From NCBI GenBank assembly GCA_041740995.1, contig JBGSKY010000141.1:1-32748 (forward strand): a stretch of DNA of 32,748 nt, in the 5' to 3' direction. The notes under the pieces are model-generated. The model saw only the letters and a list, made by a program, of their open reading frames with translations. It had not been told where the DNA came from and did no database searches. Positions 8,415-17,883 of this stretch are shown one piece after another (the stretch's first letter is position 1; every line of letters starts with the position of its first letter). The position numbers and the translations under genes are program-made. The stretch comes from JBGSKY01 sp041740995. Its GTDB lineage: Bacteria > Planctomycetota > Planctomycetia > Pirellulales > Pirellulaceae.

Positions 8415-9287
8415 TTAAGCTGACTCAGGCGACTTTCCACGAAAAAGCATAATCATAGAACCCAGGCCGATCAACGCGATCGAAATAGGCTCCGGTACAG
8501 GCGCCGGACCTGTAATCGTGATGAACTGGTTGCCAGCGATCGACGATAAGTCAGGCGAGTTTCCAAGATTCCCAGCCCCACCCACCCCGCCGATCAACTG
8601 GTTCGACAAGAATCCTCCGCCAGCGACAAAACCCGCCAATCGAATATCGCCGGTCGGTGAGCCAATCACAGACAGCGGTATCGCGAACTCCATACCGGTG
8701 GTCACAAGATTCGCCCCCACGATCGACGCACCAGTCACGCCCGAGACATTGGATTGATCGATCCCCACATTGATTCCATTGCTGCCCGCGATGGTTGTAC
8801 TACCGACACCCGATCCACCCAGGAATGTCGAGCTGCTACCGACGACACCGAAATCCAAATAGTATTCCACAGGTCCACCGCCACCATTTAGGATGAGTGC
8901 GAAATCCGCGCTAAACCCAGAATCGAAGACCAAACCACTGTAGTCGTTGAACCCTCCGCCAGTACCACCGTTCAGCGTCGTTTGCCCGCCAGCAATAGAA
9001 TCGATGTAAAGCACTAACCGATTGAAATTCGTTTCGATATTGCCTGTGACAAGAATATTCAAATTGCCGCCGTCAATGACTCCGTAAACACCATCAATTT
9101 CCGATCCATTTGCGGCATTTGTAGAATTGTCGGTGTTATCTCCAAACCCGGTCGCAGTGTCTTGAAAGAAAAGGATCCCACCATATGAATCCGAACCCAA
9201 TGCGCCATCGATGACGACAGCTGCATTCGCCGGTGAAATCGGAATCAAAATCAAACCCACCAATATCCACAACCTACAACGATTCAT
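8415..9287 (-). CDS. PEP-CTERM sorting domain protein, secreted, glycine-rich
   Basis: A 290-residue exported protein. Residues 1-22 are a signal peptide ending in ANA. The body is Gly/Ser/Asn-rich and beta-prone without a known catalytic motif. Residues 264-290 are the PEP-CTERM tripartite signal: VPEP, a hydrophobic span (ISIALIGLGSMIMLF) and a basic tail beginning RGK. Known family behaviour: such proteins are processed by an exosortase and displayed on or released from the surface, often together with exopolysaccharide. No exosortase is present in this window. A weak AAGG-type site stands about 10 bases ahead of the ATG. The role of the body is unknown. Confidence 0.85.
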   Translation of the reverse strand: MNRCRLWILVGLILIPISPANAAVVIDGALGSDSYGGILFFQDTATGFGDNTDNSTNAANGSEIDGVYGVIDGGNLNILVTGNIETNFNRLVLYIDSIAGGQTTLNGGTGGGFNDYSGLVFDSGFSADFALILNGGGGPVEYYLDFGVVGSSSTFLGGSGVGSTTIAGSNGINVGIDQSNVSGVTGASIVGANLVTTGMEFAIPLSVIGSPTGDIRLAGFVAGGGFLSNQLIGGVGGAGNLGNSPDLSSIAGNQFITITGPAPVPEPISIALIGLGSMIMLFRGKSPESA

Positions 9288-9720
9288 GATGATGCCTTTT
9301 AAAATGAAAGTTTGATGCTGAGACTGCCGTTAACCCAACTAAGTGTTGGCCCGAAAAGCGGTCTGTCCCTTTCAGTTCCGCCAAAAGGGTTCGGCTGCTG
9401 TTGAGTTGAGTTCCAAGCGACGAAACGGTCACATTGCCACGCAATGGTACGGAATGCAACTAAAATCTCCCCCAAAGAGACATAAAAGCCCGTTATTTCA
9501 TTATTGGGCGTCCCTCGATTTCCTGTCGACTCCGAAATTTGTCGCCCCAGTGACGTTCTTGCTAAGCGATTCCTCGACCGTGATTGCGTTCGTTTCTTTT
9601 TGGGGTCACGCTAACAATCCATGGCCAGCGACGACTTTTGCCAACGCTTTGCAAGGTTTAATACGCAAGAAGCAATAGGTCTCACTTATTGCCATACCTC
9701 TACTACGCCAAACGCTTGGC
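9288..9720. other. Intergenic region with no gene seen
   Basis: It holds the upstream region of the PEP-CTERM gene. A plus-strand frame at 9343-9678 has no recognisable features and is treated as chance. A small GCCAA/TTGGC hairpin lies near 9708-9721, next to the end of the remnant below. Confidence 0.45.
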
Positions 9721-9978
9721 CTACTTTAATTCCTGGAATTCAAAACTAGCGGTTAGGCTTCCTAAATGAACGTTGACAAACCAAGCGGTCGAACCGGTGG
9801 GGAGCGTGCTCGTAACTTGCCAAGCGTTTTCATGCTGCTCAAGCGTGGCAGAATTAGATTTCCATTCCCTGCTACCGGTTACGCCAGTGTCAGTGGTACA
9901 AATCAGCTCTGCGTCCGGCAGCGACGCTGTCGAATCAAACGTGACGGTGAACTCGCTGCCGTTTAATTTGAAGGAGCT
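9721..9978 (-). pseudogene. 3' remnant of a secreted esterase/hydrolase-like gene
   Basis: The minus strand is open from 9978 to a TAG at 9721-9723 and encodes 85 residues without a start codon at the proper place. The sequence looks like a true protein end: GSEFTVTFDSTASLPDAEL near its beginning and TLPTGSTAWFVNVHLG, then LTASFEF, at the end. This resembles the C-terminal beta domain of planctomycete alpha/beta hydrolases, where a phrase of the form TTAWFINL..RGL..SSE is common. The first five codons overlap the 3' end of the RND gene in another frame. The N-terminal part of the gene is not found upstream of the efflux operon. The protein-like character is seen; the family is a moderate guess. 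Confidence 0.55.
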
Positions 9979-12900
9979 TTAATGCGGAACCAAGCAACGT
10001 AAAGCGCAGGTAAGAAGAGCAGCGTTAGAATCGTTCCGACAATTATTCCGCCCATCATCGCATACGCCATGGGGCCCCAAAAAATCTCGCGAGAAATCGG
10101 AATCAAAGCCAGACTCGCTGCCGCTGCGGTCAACATAATGGGGCGCATCCGGTGTTCAGTCGCTTCGACAACAGCCTCCCAAGGGTCAACGCCCTCATCT
10201 CTCAGCGTCTCGATTTGCACGACTAGGATTACGGAGTTGCGAATCAGAATTCCGACCAATGCAAGGATTCCCAAAATCGCAACGAAACCTAGCGGCGCAC
10301 CCGATGGCAAAAGCGCCGCTACGACACCGATTATTCCTAACGGCGCAACGGCGACGACCAAAATCAACCTTTGAAAACTTTGCAACTGGATCATCAAGAT
10401 GGTTGCAATTGAGAACAACATCAGCGGGATCACTTCCAGAATTGGACCCTGCCCTTTTCCGCTCTCTTCAACAGCACCTCCAGTTTCGACGGTATAGCCC
10501 AGCGGCAAACTATTCTCAAACGCAACTACGTCGCTTTTCAGTTGAGCAACAACTGTCGCTGGTTGTACCGATTCGTCAATACTCGCTTTGATGGTAATCG
10601 TTGGCAAGCGATGACGTCGCCAGACGATAGGCTGCTCAATCTCGTAACGCAGGCTTGCGATCGCCGCGAGTGGAAACGACTTTCCTTCGCTGTTCTGAAG
10701 CTGCAAGTTTTGTAATGCTTCGATCGACGCTCGATCGCTGTCCGTTGCCCGCCCCACAACATCAACGAGGTAAATGTCGTCGCGAATCTGTGTAAAATTC
10801 GTGCCGCCGACAATGCCATTAAGCGTTTGTGCAATCGACACTGACGTTATCCCAAGCTGCGACGCTTTATCTTGCAACACGTCAACTTTAATCACTCGCC
10901 CCGGCGCATTCCAGTCGTAGATAACGCCTTTTACAAAGCCGTTGTCGCCAACTTTTGCCGCAAGTGTTTGAGCAAGTTCCCGCACCTTCGGAATATCAGG
11001 ACCACTAACACGGTACTGAACTGGACGACCGACCGGTGGGCCGATTTCGAGCAAATGAACAAACGCATCAATGCCGACAAAATCTTTCGCGACAATCTTG
11101 TCGAGTTTTTCTCGCACCCGATCGCGAGCCTCGATACTTTTGCAAACGATCACAAGTTGACCATAGTTTGGCGTTGCCGGTTGCACGTCGAATGAAAGTA
11201 AGAATCGCGATGCACCCTGTCCAACATAGGACGACCAGTGGTCAATGTCTTCATCCCCAACCAAGTTCTTTTCGAAACGATCTAGTTGTTCTTTGGTGCT
11301 GGTGATCGATGCATTCTGGCGGAGCGTCATGTCGACCAATAATTCAGTCCGATCAGAGCTCGGAAAAAATTGCTGCTGAACATATTTCATGCTGTAAATC
11401 GAAATCGCAAACAATGCGACTGTGATCAGAATCGTCAGCCAACGGAATCGCATTGAAAGCAGCAGCATCCATTCAAACAGTTTTGCGAACGCCCCTTTTC
11501 TTGGGTGCGAAGGAATATGCTCGTCATGCGACGAAGTCCGATCGGCTGGTGACTTCAGGAATCGGCTCAATGGAGTTCTGGTCCGCAGTAGTTTTCGAAT
11601 CCAACCTTCAGACGCACCGTGTTGGATCGTCTTTGGAAGCAGAGTAACACCCAACAAAGGCGCGAATAGAACGGCCACTACCCAAGAAACGAGCAATGAA
11701 ATTGCAATAACTACGAACAGCGTAAAAGTGAATTCACCGGCCGAACTTCCATTCATCCCGACAGGCAAAAAACTGGCTACAGTGACCAGAGTTCCGGTCA
11801 GCATTGGAAACGCAGTCGACGTGTAGACGTAAGTTGCGGCTTTCTCCAGTGTGTCACCAACTTCAAGTCGCGCGACCATCATTTCCACCGCGATCATCGC
11901 ATCGTCAACCAACAAACCGAGTGCGATGATTAACGCGCCCAGCGAAATTCGCTGCAATGAAATGTTCAAGATTTCCATGGCCACAAACGTAATGGCTAGA
12001 ACGAGAGGGATAGTTATTGCGACGACCAATCCGGATCGTAGTCCGAGACTGACGAAACTCACAATAAGCACGATCACGACGGCTTCAAAAAGTGCTTGGG
12101 TAAAGCCACCCACAGCTTCTTCGACGATTTTAGGTTGATCGGAAACTAGATGGACACCGACGCCGATCGGTAACTTTGCTTCGATGATGTCCAGCTCTTT
12201 GTGCAACGCCTCGCCGAATTCTAGCAAGTTTGCTCCGGGTCTCATGCCAATGTTTAGCGCGATCGCCGGTTCGCCGTTGTAGCGAAACAAAGCTTGGGGC
12301 GGATCGACATACGCGCGGCGGATTTCTGCCACGTCCTGAAGTCGAAAGAAGCGATTGTTCACACGCAAATTCAGTTCGCGCAAATCCTGTTCCGACTCGA
12401 ATTCGCCGCTGACGCGGATACTTATGCGCTCGCCCCCTGTTTCGACGACACCGGACGGCGTAACTGCATTTTGCGACTGGATCGCATCGGTGACATCTTT
12501 TGTTGTTAGTCCAAGTGCGGCGATCTTTTGGGTTGAAACTTCTAGATAGATCTTTTCGTCTTGAGCGCCGACCAACACGACTTTGCCAACGTTGCGTACG
12601 AGCATAATTTTGGCCCGCGCGTCTTCGACATAGTCTCGCAACTGTCGCTGCGAGAGTCCGTCAGATGTAAATGCGAAAATGTTTCCGTAGACGTCGCCAA
12701 AATCATCGTTGAAAAATGGACCGATGACGCCGCGTGGCAGTTCTGTTTGAATGTCGCTGACAATTTCACGAACTCGTCGCCACGATTGCTTGACAACTTC
12801 ACCTTTCGCGGTGTCCTTTAGGTTGATATAGATGATTGAACTTCCCGGTCGATTGAGGCTCTTTGTATAGTCGAGCGTGGGAAGCTCTTCGACCTTCTTC

Positions 12901-13112
12901 TCGATACGATTCGTCACTTCGTTGATCATCGTCTCGACCGTTGAACCTGGCCATTGGACATACAAGATCATCGTCTTAATTGTGAAATCTGGATCTTCTT
13001 CTCTTCCTAAATTGAAGTAAGAGAAGAGGCCCATCACCGACGAAACGATCATGAAGTACCAAACGAGCGATCGATGTTTCAGTGCCCAATCTGAGAGATT
13101 GAAATTGCTCAC
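9963..13112 (-). CDS. RND-family efflux transporter permease subunit
   Basis: A 1049-residue inner-membrane drug/proton antiporter of the AcrB (PF00873) family, the usual length. It has the typical twelve-span layout: a first span at about 15-33, a large periplasmic region to 335, a membrane block at 335-490, a second periplasmic loop and a final block to 1045. The proton-relay segment GLLVDDAMIAVE carries Asp403 and Asp404. The opening GREEDPDF and QWPGSTVE segments are characteristic of the family. It starts with an ATGA overlap (4 bp) with the preceding adaptor gene, so translation is coupled. Two adaptors ahead of one pump is the layout of Pseudomonas TriABC. No outer-membrane channel gene is present. 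Its stop codon lies inside the reading frame of the remnant at 9721-9978, marking a junction. Substrate unknown. Confidence 0.94.
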   Translation of the reverse strand: MSNFNLSDWALKHRSLVWYFMIVSSVMGLFSYFNLGREEDPDFTIKTMILYVQWPGSTVETMINEVTNRIEKKVEELPTLDYTKSLNRPGSSIIYINLKDTAKGEVVKQSWRRVREIVSDIQTELPRGVIGPFFNDDFGDVYGNIFAFTSDGLSQRQLRDYVEDARAKIMLVRNVGKVVLVGAQDEKIYLEVSTQKIAALGLTTKDVTDAIQSQNAVTPSGVVETGGERISIRVSGEFESEQDLRELNLRVNNRFFRLQDVAEIRRAYVDPPQALFRYNGEPAIALNIGMRPGANLLEFGEALHKELDIIEAKLPIGVGVHLVSDQPKIVEEAVGGFTQALFEAVVIVLIVSFVSLGLRSGLVVAITIPLVLAITFVAMEILNISLQRISLGALIIALGLLVDDAMIAVEMMVARLEVGDTLEKAATYVYTSTAFPMLTGTLVTVASFLPVGMNGSSAGEFTFTLFVVIAISLLVSWVVAVLFAPLLGVTLLPKTIQHGASEGWIRKLLRTRTPLSRFLKSPADRTSSHDEHIPSHPRKGAFAKLFEWMLLLSMRFRWLTILITVALFAISIYSMKYVQQQFFPSSDRTELLVDMTLRQNASITSTKEQLDRFEKNLVGDEDIDHWSSYVGQGASRFLLSFDVQPATPNYGQLVIVCKSIEARDRVREKLDKIVAKDFVGIDAFVHLLEIGPPVGRPVQYRVSGPDIPKVRELAQTLAAKVGDNGFVKGVIYDWNAPGRVIKVDVLQDKASQLGITSVSIAQTLNGIVGGTNFTQIRDDIYLVDVVGRATDSDRASIEALQNLQLQNSEGKSFPLAAIASLRYEIEQPIVWRRHRLPTITIKASIDESVQPATVVAQLKSDVVAFENSLPLGYTVETGGAVEESGKGQGPILEVIPLMLFSIATILMIQLQSFQRLILVVAVAPLGIIGVVAALLPSGAPLGFVAILGILALVGILIRNSVILVVQIETLRDEGVDPWEAVVEATEHRMRPIMLTAAAASLALIPISREIFWGPMAYAMMGGIIVGTILTLLFLPALYVAWFRIKAPSN

Positions 13113-14233
13113 AAGGCGGCTCCCGATTGAACCAAAATTGTTTGACCGTCTGTCAAGCTATGTACGCCAGCGATCACGACTTGATCACCGGGACTTATGC
13201 CGCTTGCGACAACCGCTTTGCTCGCATTGCGATCCAAGATATCAACTTGGACTTGGCGCACTTTTTTATTCGGACTGTCGACAACCCAAACGTATGTTTG
13301 GCCGTCGCGATCGAGGATCGCCGTTCCTGGAAGGCTTATCTTTTCCGTGACCGAAAAGTTTGGAAATGCTCTGATAGTCGAACCTATTCGAAAGGCCTCC
13401 GAGGCATCTTCCAAAGTGATCCTCACACGTCTTGTACTCGTCGCGACGTCTGCTTGAGGCGCAATCTCTCGTACTTTTCCCTGGCATTGATTATTTAGAG
13501 GTGGCACCAATATTCGAAATTCACTTCCGATCTTGAGTGAAGATACCATCTCTTCCCCAACGTCAATCACCACTTCGCGTTGCCCCGGATCAGCAACGGA
13601 AAATACCACTTGGCCGGCCGCAACCGTTTCGCCAACTTCCGCAAACACTCCAGTCACTACTCCGTCCATATCAGATTGTAATTCTGTGTAGCCTAAATTT
13701 TCACTCGCTCTATCGACAGCGGCCATCGCTTCCTCAACCGCCGACTTCGCTGCCTCCAACGATTGTTTTGCGATATCATAGTCGGCTTGAGAGGACGCAT
13801 TGTTACTCAACAGTGTCTCTTGCCTTGCGAATGTAACGGCCGCGTTGTCGCTTTCCGCTATAGCAATTGCCAGCGACGCTTGGGCCGATTGCAATGCTAG
13901 ATTGAGATCAATACCATCAATCGTTGCTAGGACCTGTTTACGGCTCACCATGTCGCCAAGATGTGCTTGACGAATAATGATTCGTCCCAGCAATCTAAAG
14001 CTTAATTTCGTACTGTAGCGCGCTTCCACTTTACCGCTGTAGCCATTTGCTGGACCGGCATGCGAGCTAGCCGCAATAGAAAGAACGGGTCGAACAAAGT
14101 CTTCCTTGATGCGGACTGTCTCGGATTTTTCGTGACACCCGAGAATAAATCCCAAAGCCATCGAAAAAAAGATTATGAAAACGTTCGAGGAAAGACGTCT
14201 TCGAACAGTAAGAGCATAAGCCTCAATGCTCAT
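13109..14233 (-). CDS. RND efflux periplasmic adaptor, lipoprotein (second adaptor)
   Basis: A 374-residue membrane fusion protein (HlyD/RND-MFP type). The N-terminus has a hydrophobic stretch ending in GFILGC, so Cys33 is a likely lipidation site. A barrel-sandwich half (YSGKVEARYSTKLSFRLLG), a long helical hairpin rich in Ala and Gln (about 105-185), the second lipoyl half (GVVTGVFAEVGETVAAGQVV) and a beta-barrel end follow in the standard order. It links the pump to an outer-membrane channel. It overlaps both neighbours by 4 bp (ATGA), so the three genes form one operon. It is clearly diverged from the first adaptor, not a fresh duplicate. Confidence 0.92.
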   Translation of the reverse strand: MSIEAYALTVRRRLSSNVFIIFFSMALGFILGCHEKSETVRIKEDFVRPVLSIAASSHAGPANGYSGKVEARYSTKLSFRLLGRIIIRQAHLGDMVSRKQVLATIDGIDLNLALQSAQASLAIAIAESDNAAVTFARQETLLSNNASSQADYDIAKQSLEAAKSAVEEAMAAVDRASENLGYTELQSDMDGVVTGVFAEVGETVAAGQVVFSVADPGQREVVIDVGEEMVSSLKIGSEFRILVPPLNNQCQGKVREIAPQADVATSTRRVRITLEDASEAFRIGSTIRAFPNFSVTEKISLPGTAILDRDGQTYVWVVDSPNKKVRQVQVDILDRNASKAVVASGISPGDQVVIAGVHSLTDGQTILVQSGAAL

Positions 14234-15348
14234 GGCGTGATCTCCAAAGCGGGCGAATCTATAACGGCCTGAACCTTCTGCCCCGGGCGTATCATCTCAG
14301 CACCATCAGTAACGACGAGATCTCCCGTCTCAAGACCTGAGTCGACTAAGATGACGCTGGAAACGTAACTTCCAACGACAACGCTTCGACTTGAAACAAT
14401 GCCGGTTTTCGGATCAACCACCCACACAGCCGGTCGATTGCCCTGACGCGAAAGCGACGTCCACGGAAGCGACACAACTTCAGAAGGTTTGAAATGCGCC
14501 ACTCCGACGACCGTTGACCCGAGCGTCATCCCAGGTGGTGGGTCCGCGACCGCAACCTTCACACGGATCGTTCCGTCTTTTTCATCTATCACAGGGGAAG
14601 TTTCTCGAATCACACCCACCGCTTTAATGCTCGGATCTGATTGCAGCGAAAGATCAATATTGTCGGTAATCGGCTTGACGGAAAAGTCGACCGGAAACAC
14701 TTCGAAGACCGCTTGTCGCCCGCCATCTGCGGCGATTGTAAAGACCGCTTCGCCGGGCCCGACGACCTGACCAACTTCAGCTTGTCGAGCGATTACGACA
14801 CCAGATACCGTTGCCCTGAGCAAGGTGTAAGCCAGTTGAGACTGCGCGGTCGCAACGCCGGCCTCGCTGATATTCACATTGCCTTTTGCGACCAGCATCG
14901 CCGCTTTTGAATCGTCATATTCTTGCTTTGAAGTCGCCTTCTGGGGAAGCAGTTGCTCGAGGCGAGCTAAATTTGAATTGCGTTCTTCAAGCGTCGCCTG
15001 CGCCGCTTTCAAGCTCGCCTGGGCCGCATTGAGGCTTGCAATCTGCTGCAAGGAATCAAGCTGCGCGAGTATGTCACCGACTGCGACTCGATCCCCGACC
15101 TCCGCAATTCGCTTTTCAATTCTTCCTCCAATTTGGAACGACATATCGCTTTGAATTGTCGCCTCAAATTGACCAGTCAGCGATTCCGTCCGCGGCAACG
15201 TAACATAACTGACGACCTGCGCACGAACGTTCATCACTTGAGGCTCAGGTGGTTTGCGTTCGCCGTCACAACCCACTAGAAGCAGGAGACATGCAAATTT
15301 GATATGAAGAGAATTTAGATCGACACGAACTCGACATGAAAAATCCAT
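14230..15348 (-). CDS. RND efflux periplasmic adaptor, lipoprotein (first adaptor)
   Basis: A 372-residue membrane fusion protein and the first gene of the efflux operon. LLLLVGC places a lipidated cysteine at residue 27. The lipoyl segments (SFQIGGRIEKRIAEVGDRV and VVIARQAEVGQVVGPGEAVF) flank a helical hairpin with repeated AxxxLKAAQATLEE-like sequence. The start ATG at 15348 has AGGA about 7 bases upstream. No regulator gene of the TetR or MarR kind lies next to the operon, so control is either from elsewhere or by a site in the upstream gap that I cannot identify. Confidence 0.92.
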   Translation of the reverse strand: MDFSCRVRVDLNSLHIKFACLLLLVGCDGERKPPEPQVMNVRAQVVSYVTLPRTESLTGQFEATIQSDMSFQIGGRIEKRIAEVGDRVAVGDILAQLDSLQQIASLNAAQASLKAAQATLEERNSNLARLEQLLPQKATSKQEYDDSKAAMLVAKGNVNISEAGVATAQSQLAYTLLRATVSGVVIARQAEVGQVVGPGEAVFTIAADGGRQAVFEVFPVDFSVKPITDNIDLSLQSDPSIKAVGVIRETSPVIDEKDGTIRVKVAVADPPPGMTLGSTVVGVAHFKPSEVVSLPWTSLSRQGNRPAVWVVDPKTGIVSSRSVVVGSYVSSVILVDSGLETGDLVVTDGAEMIRPGQKVQAVIDSPALEITP

Positions 15349-16203
15349 GAGTATTCCTGTTGGCTATCTTTGGCCGCCAAGTCGTCGCATTGGTCGTTTG
15401 CGACACGCTCCAAACTTACCAGTCTTAAGTCTGAGCTTTATTCGTAAGGGCAAGGATTGACATAAGAAATTTGAACTTCGAGAGTGTGATAAGAATACTT
15501 GCATTTCAGAATCGGTCAAGCAACGCGTTGTCGTACCAGGGGATCGTAATACTCAAATACAAGACCAACATTTGTTCGTTTTTCCATGTCGCTCGCTTAC
15601 CTTGCGCGCGGCCTTAAACCTTTCGACATATGCTCATCCAGAGTTGCCAACCAATACGATCGATTGCCAGCTCCGCAATAACGATATGACCATTCGCCAA
15701 GCGGCGGAACCAAAAGACCGATTGCAAACGCATTCAAAAATTTCGCAAGGCCGGTCGATCATTACTAACGCCTTTGTTTCTCATTGATCTCCTTCATGTC
15801 CATTCGCCACAATCAGAACTCCAATTTTTAATTTCCCAAAGTATCTACAAGACTTGGTTGTTGCGGATTTTGAGTTGTTTTCTTTGCTATTTTAATAACT
15901 AGCAAAGTGTTTGAAAAAATGGACGCGTTGCAATCAGACGCAATCAGATTCGTGAAACACACTCGATGCAACTTCAGGGGCTCGCTAATCCTGTTTGCGC
16001 ATGGAGAAAATCGCTTTTGCCAACGTGCCACCAGCTTTAGTGACGATGAATTCTGTCAAGAGGCTTCGTTTCGATGATCTTTTATGAATCGTCTAAAAGA
16101 GATAAAAAGGCTCTACTTGCAGACATTGTCACCCAGCCCGAGCGATTTTGATTGCGCTTTTTACGAACCACATTCACAGCCAGAAAGCAAGGAGCTCAAT
16201 TCA
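15349..16203. other. Divergent gap between the efflux operon and the CaCA exchanger gene
   Basis: About 850 bases, rather AT-rich in the right half. Short open frames (plus 15572-15787, minus 15828-16031) show no recognisable protein. The promoters of both flanking transcripts must lie here. A plus-strand TTGACA at about 15454 lacks a good -10 partner. If the exchanger starts at 16084 instead of 16204, the gap ends there. Confidence 0.45.
16189..16194 (+). promoter_or_regulatory. Ribosome-binding site that favours a TTG start for the exchanger
   Basis: AAGGAG is followed by nine bases and then TTG at 16204. The upstream ATG at 16084 has no comparable site. Confidence 0.6.
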
Positions 16204-17295
16204 TTGTTAGCAGCGGCAATAACGACAGGAGAAATATTGATTGGACTGGCTCTGCTAGTATCCGGTGGCGAGTTGTTAGTGCGTGGGGCGGTCAAACTTG
16301 CAGAAACGTTCAAGCTCTCTCCATTACTTATCGGTTTGACAGTTGTTGCTTTTGGCACAAGTGCGCCGGAACTAGGTGTCAGTCTGCAAGCTACGTTATC
16401 CGGCAACCCTGACGTTGCAATTGGCAATATTGTTGGCAGCAATATTTTCAATGTGCTACTTGTTTTGGGAGCCGCTGCGGTTGTTAAGCCTTTGGTGGTC
16501 TCTTCTCAATTAATTCGTTGGGAGCTGCCACTGATGTTCGGTTCCTCACTGGTGATGTGGCTCATGGCCGCTGATGGAAAATTCAGCCGGAACGAAGGTA
16601 TGATCTTGTTGGCCATGCTGGCTGGGTACCTATTGATTTCCATTTGCCGACAACGGCAAGTTTCTCGCAAAATCGATCTTGATGAAAAATTGACTCATGA
16701 TTTTCCTATGGGTAAGCTGCAATTCATAGTCAATTTCTTCTGTCTACTAGCTGGATTTTTTTGCCTGACGCTTGGCTCTAGATTTTTAGTGAGCGGTGCG
16801 ACTCAAGTTGCAGTCTCATTAGGAGTCAGCACGTTGGTAATTGGATTGACCGTGGTAGCCATTGGAACATCGCTGCCTGAAGGCGTTGCATCGATAGTTG
16901 CCTGCTATCGTGGGCAGCGTGAGATCGCGATAGGCAATGTCGTTGGAAGCAATTTGTTCAACATTCTTTGCGTCCTCGGTCTGACGGCTTCAATCTCTCC
17001 AACCAGCATTGTCGTGCCCGAAGCAGCAATCTGGATTGATATTCCGATCATGGTCGCCGTTGCAGGAATTTGCATACCGCTTTTTATGACCGGAGGTGAA
17101 GTTACGCGAATCGAAGGACTGCTTTTACTTGGCTGTTTTGTTGGCTATATCTGTCTAATTGTTAATTTGGTTACTTCTACGGATCAATCGAATCAGCATC
17201 TAACGAAAATTTATTGTGCAATCATCGTTGCAACTGCAATGCCTTTTATCGCCTGGATCTTTGAACGGCGTCGCGTCCATGTTGCACGCAAATGA
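16204..17295 (+). CDS. Calcium/sodium antiporter, CaCA family (YrbG type)
   Basis: A 363-residue inner-membrane exchanger with about ten spans, built from two inverted Na_Ca_ex repeats. Counting from the TTG start, the first repeat has GTSAPE (51-56) and GNIVGSNIFN (74-83); the second has GTSLPE (221-226) and GNVVGSNLFN (244-253). These alpha motifs hold the ion-binding Glu and Asn/Ser residues. Family members normally begin just before the first span, as this protein does from the TTG (ITTGEILIGLALLVSGGEL). The same frame extends upstream to an ATG at 16084, adding 40 polar residues that look unlike the family and have no ribosome-binding site, so I prefer the TTG. Role: exchange of Ca2+ for Na+ or H+, here next to nhaA. 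Confidence 0.9.
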   Translation: MLAAAITTGEILIGLALLVSGGELLVRGAVKLAETFKLSPLLIGLTVVAFGTSAPELGVSLQATLSGNPDVAIGNIVGSNIFNVLLVLGAAAVVKPLVVSSQLIRWELPLMFGSSLVMWLMAADGKFSRNEGMILLAMLAGYLLISICRQRQVSRKIDLDEKLTHDFPMGKLQFIVNFFCLLAGFFCLTLGSRFLVSGATQVAVSLGVSTLVIGLTVVAIGTSLPEGVASIVACYRGQREIAIGNVVGSNLFNILCVLGLTASISPTSIVVPEAAIWIDIPIMVAVAGICIPLFMTGGEVTRIEGLLLLGCFVGYICLIVNLVTSTDQSNQHLTKIYCAIIVATAMPFIAWIFERRRVHVARK

Positions 17296-17382
17296 AAAAC
17301 GCGATTATTCAATTATGTTCAACTGATCGGAGAAGACCGATTGAAATTCAAACGGTCGAAATCTAAATAGATCAGCGACCTC

Positions 17383-17883
17383 TCAAGTTTCATAAGCCAT
17401 CGCGGCTGGCAAGTTGATCCAAAGTTCAGCGATCTTGCCGAGGCTCTTGCTCGCGTGAATCTCGTCATTCAGACACGCACCTAACGTTTTGATTATTTGA
17501 TGATATCGGAGTTGAATAGCAAAACTGCTTGCACAAACATACCCTTCTCGCTTGCAATGGTGCACTTTGAGCAAGTCAGCCATTAACGCGGCATCGTTTA
17601 CTTCCTGTGGACTTTCCGAACTGATCGATGCACTGAGCTCTCTAATCAACGCGTGCATTGACTCACTTGGAATCAGGCTTTCATTATGCTTGACCAGTAC
17701 GGAGTCTAAGGTGAAAACGTAGCCGTCGAAGTTCTCTTGCGATGTTGCAAGGTTTCCCTGAGAATGCACCGTAAATGCAAAATCAACCAACACGATCAAT
17801 CGACGACATATCTGCCCCTCTACCAGTCCAGCCAATCGAGCGATTTCTGCGTCCGCTAGCCAGATTTTTGCATGTGGAAGCAA
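17383..17883 (-). CDS. Hypothetical protein overlapping the 5' end of nhaA on the other strand
   Basis: The frame encodes up to 166 residues of unrecognised, mainly helical protein, soluble by composition, with no signal peptide. The C-terminal two thirds (before position 17774) look like ordinary coding sequence, for example HALIRELSASI and LRYHQIIKTLGACLNDEIH. The N-terminal part is antisense to the first 36 codons of nhaA, which are conserved in NhaA proteins, so the true start is probably a GTG or TTG near 17750-17810. It could also be a decayed gene or chance. No function is offered. Confidence 0.35.
   Translation of the reverse strand: MLPHAKIWLADAEIARLAGLVEGQICRRLIVLVDFAFTVHSQGNLATSQENFDGYVFTLDSVLVKHNESLIPSESMHALIRELSASISSESPQEVNDAALMADLLKVHHCKREGYVCASSFAIQLRYHQIIKTLGACLNDEIHASKSLGKIAELWINLPAAMAYET

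Noticed and set aside
9343..9678. 111-codon plus-strand frame
   Set aside because: No family features and no start signal; a short overlapping minus frame is just as good.
15454..15490. TTGACA as -35 box of a plus-strand promoter
   Set aside because: The sequence 17 bases downstream (GAGAGT) is not a -10 box, and the next ATAAGA-like run is too far away.
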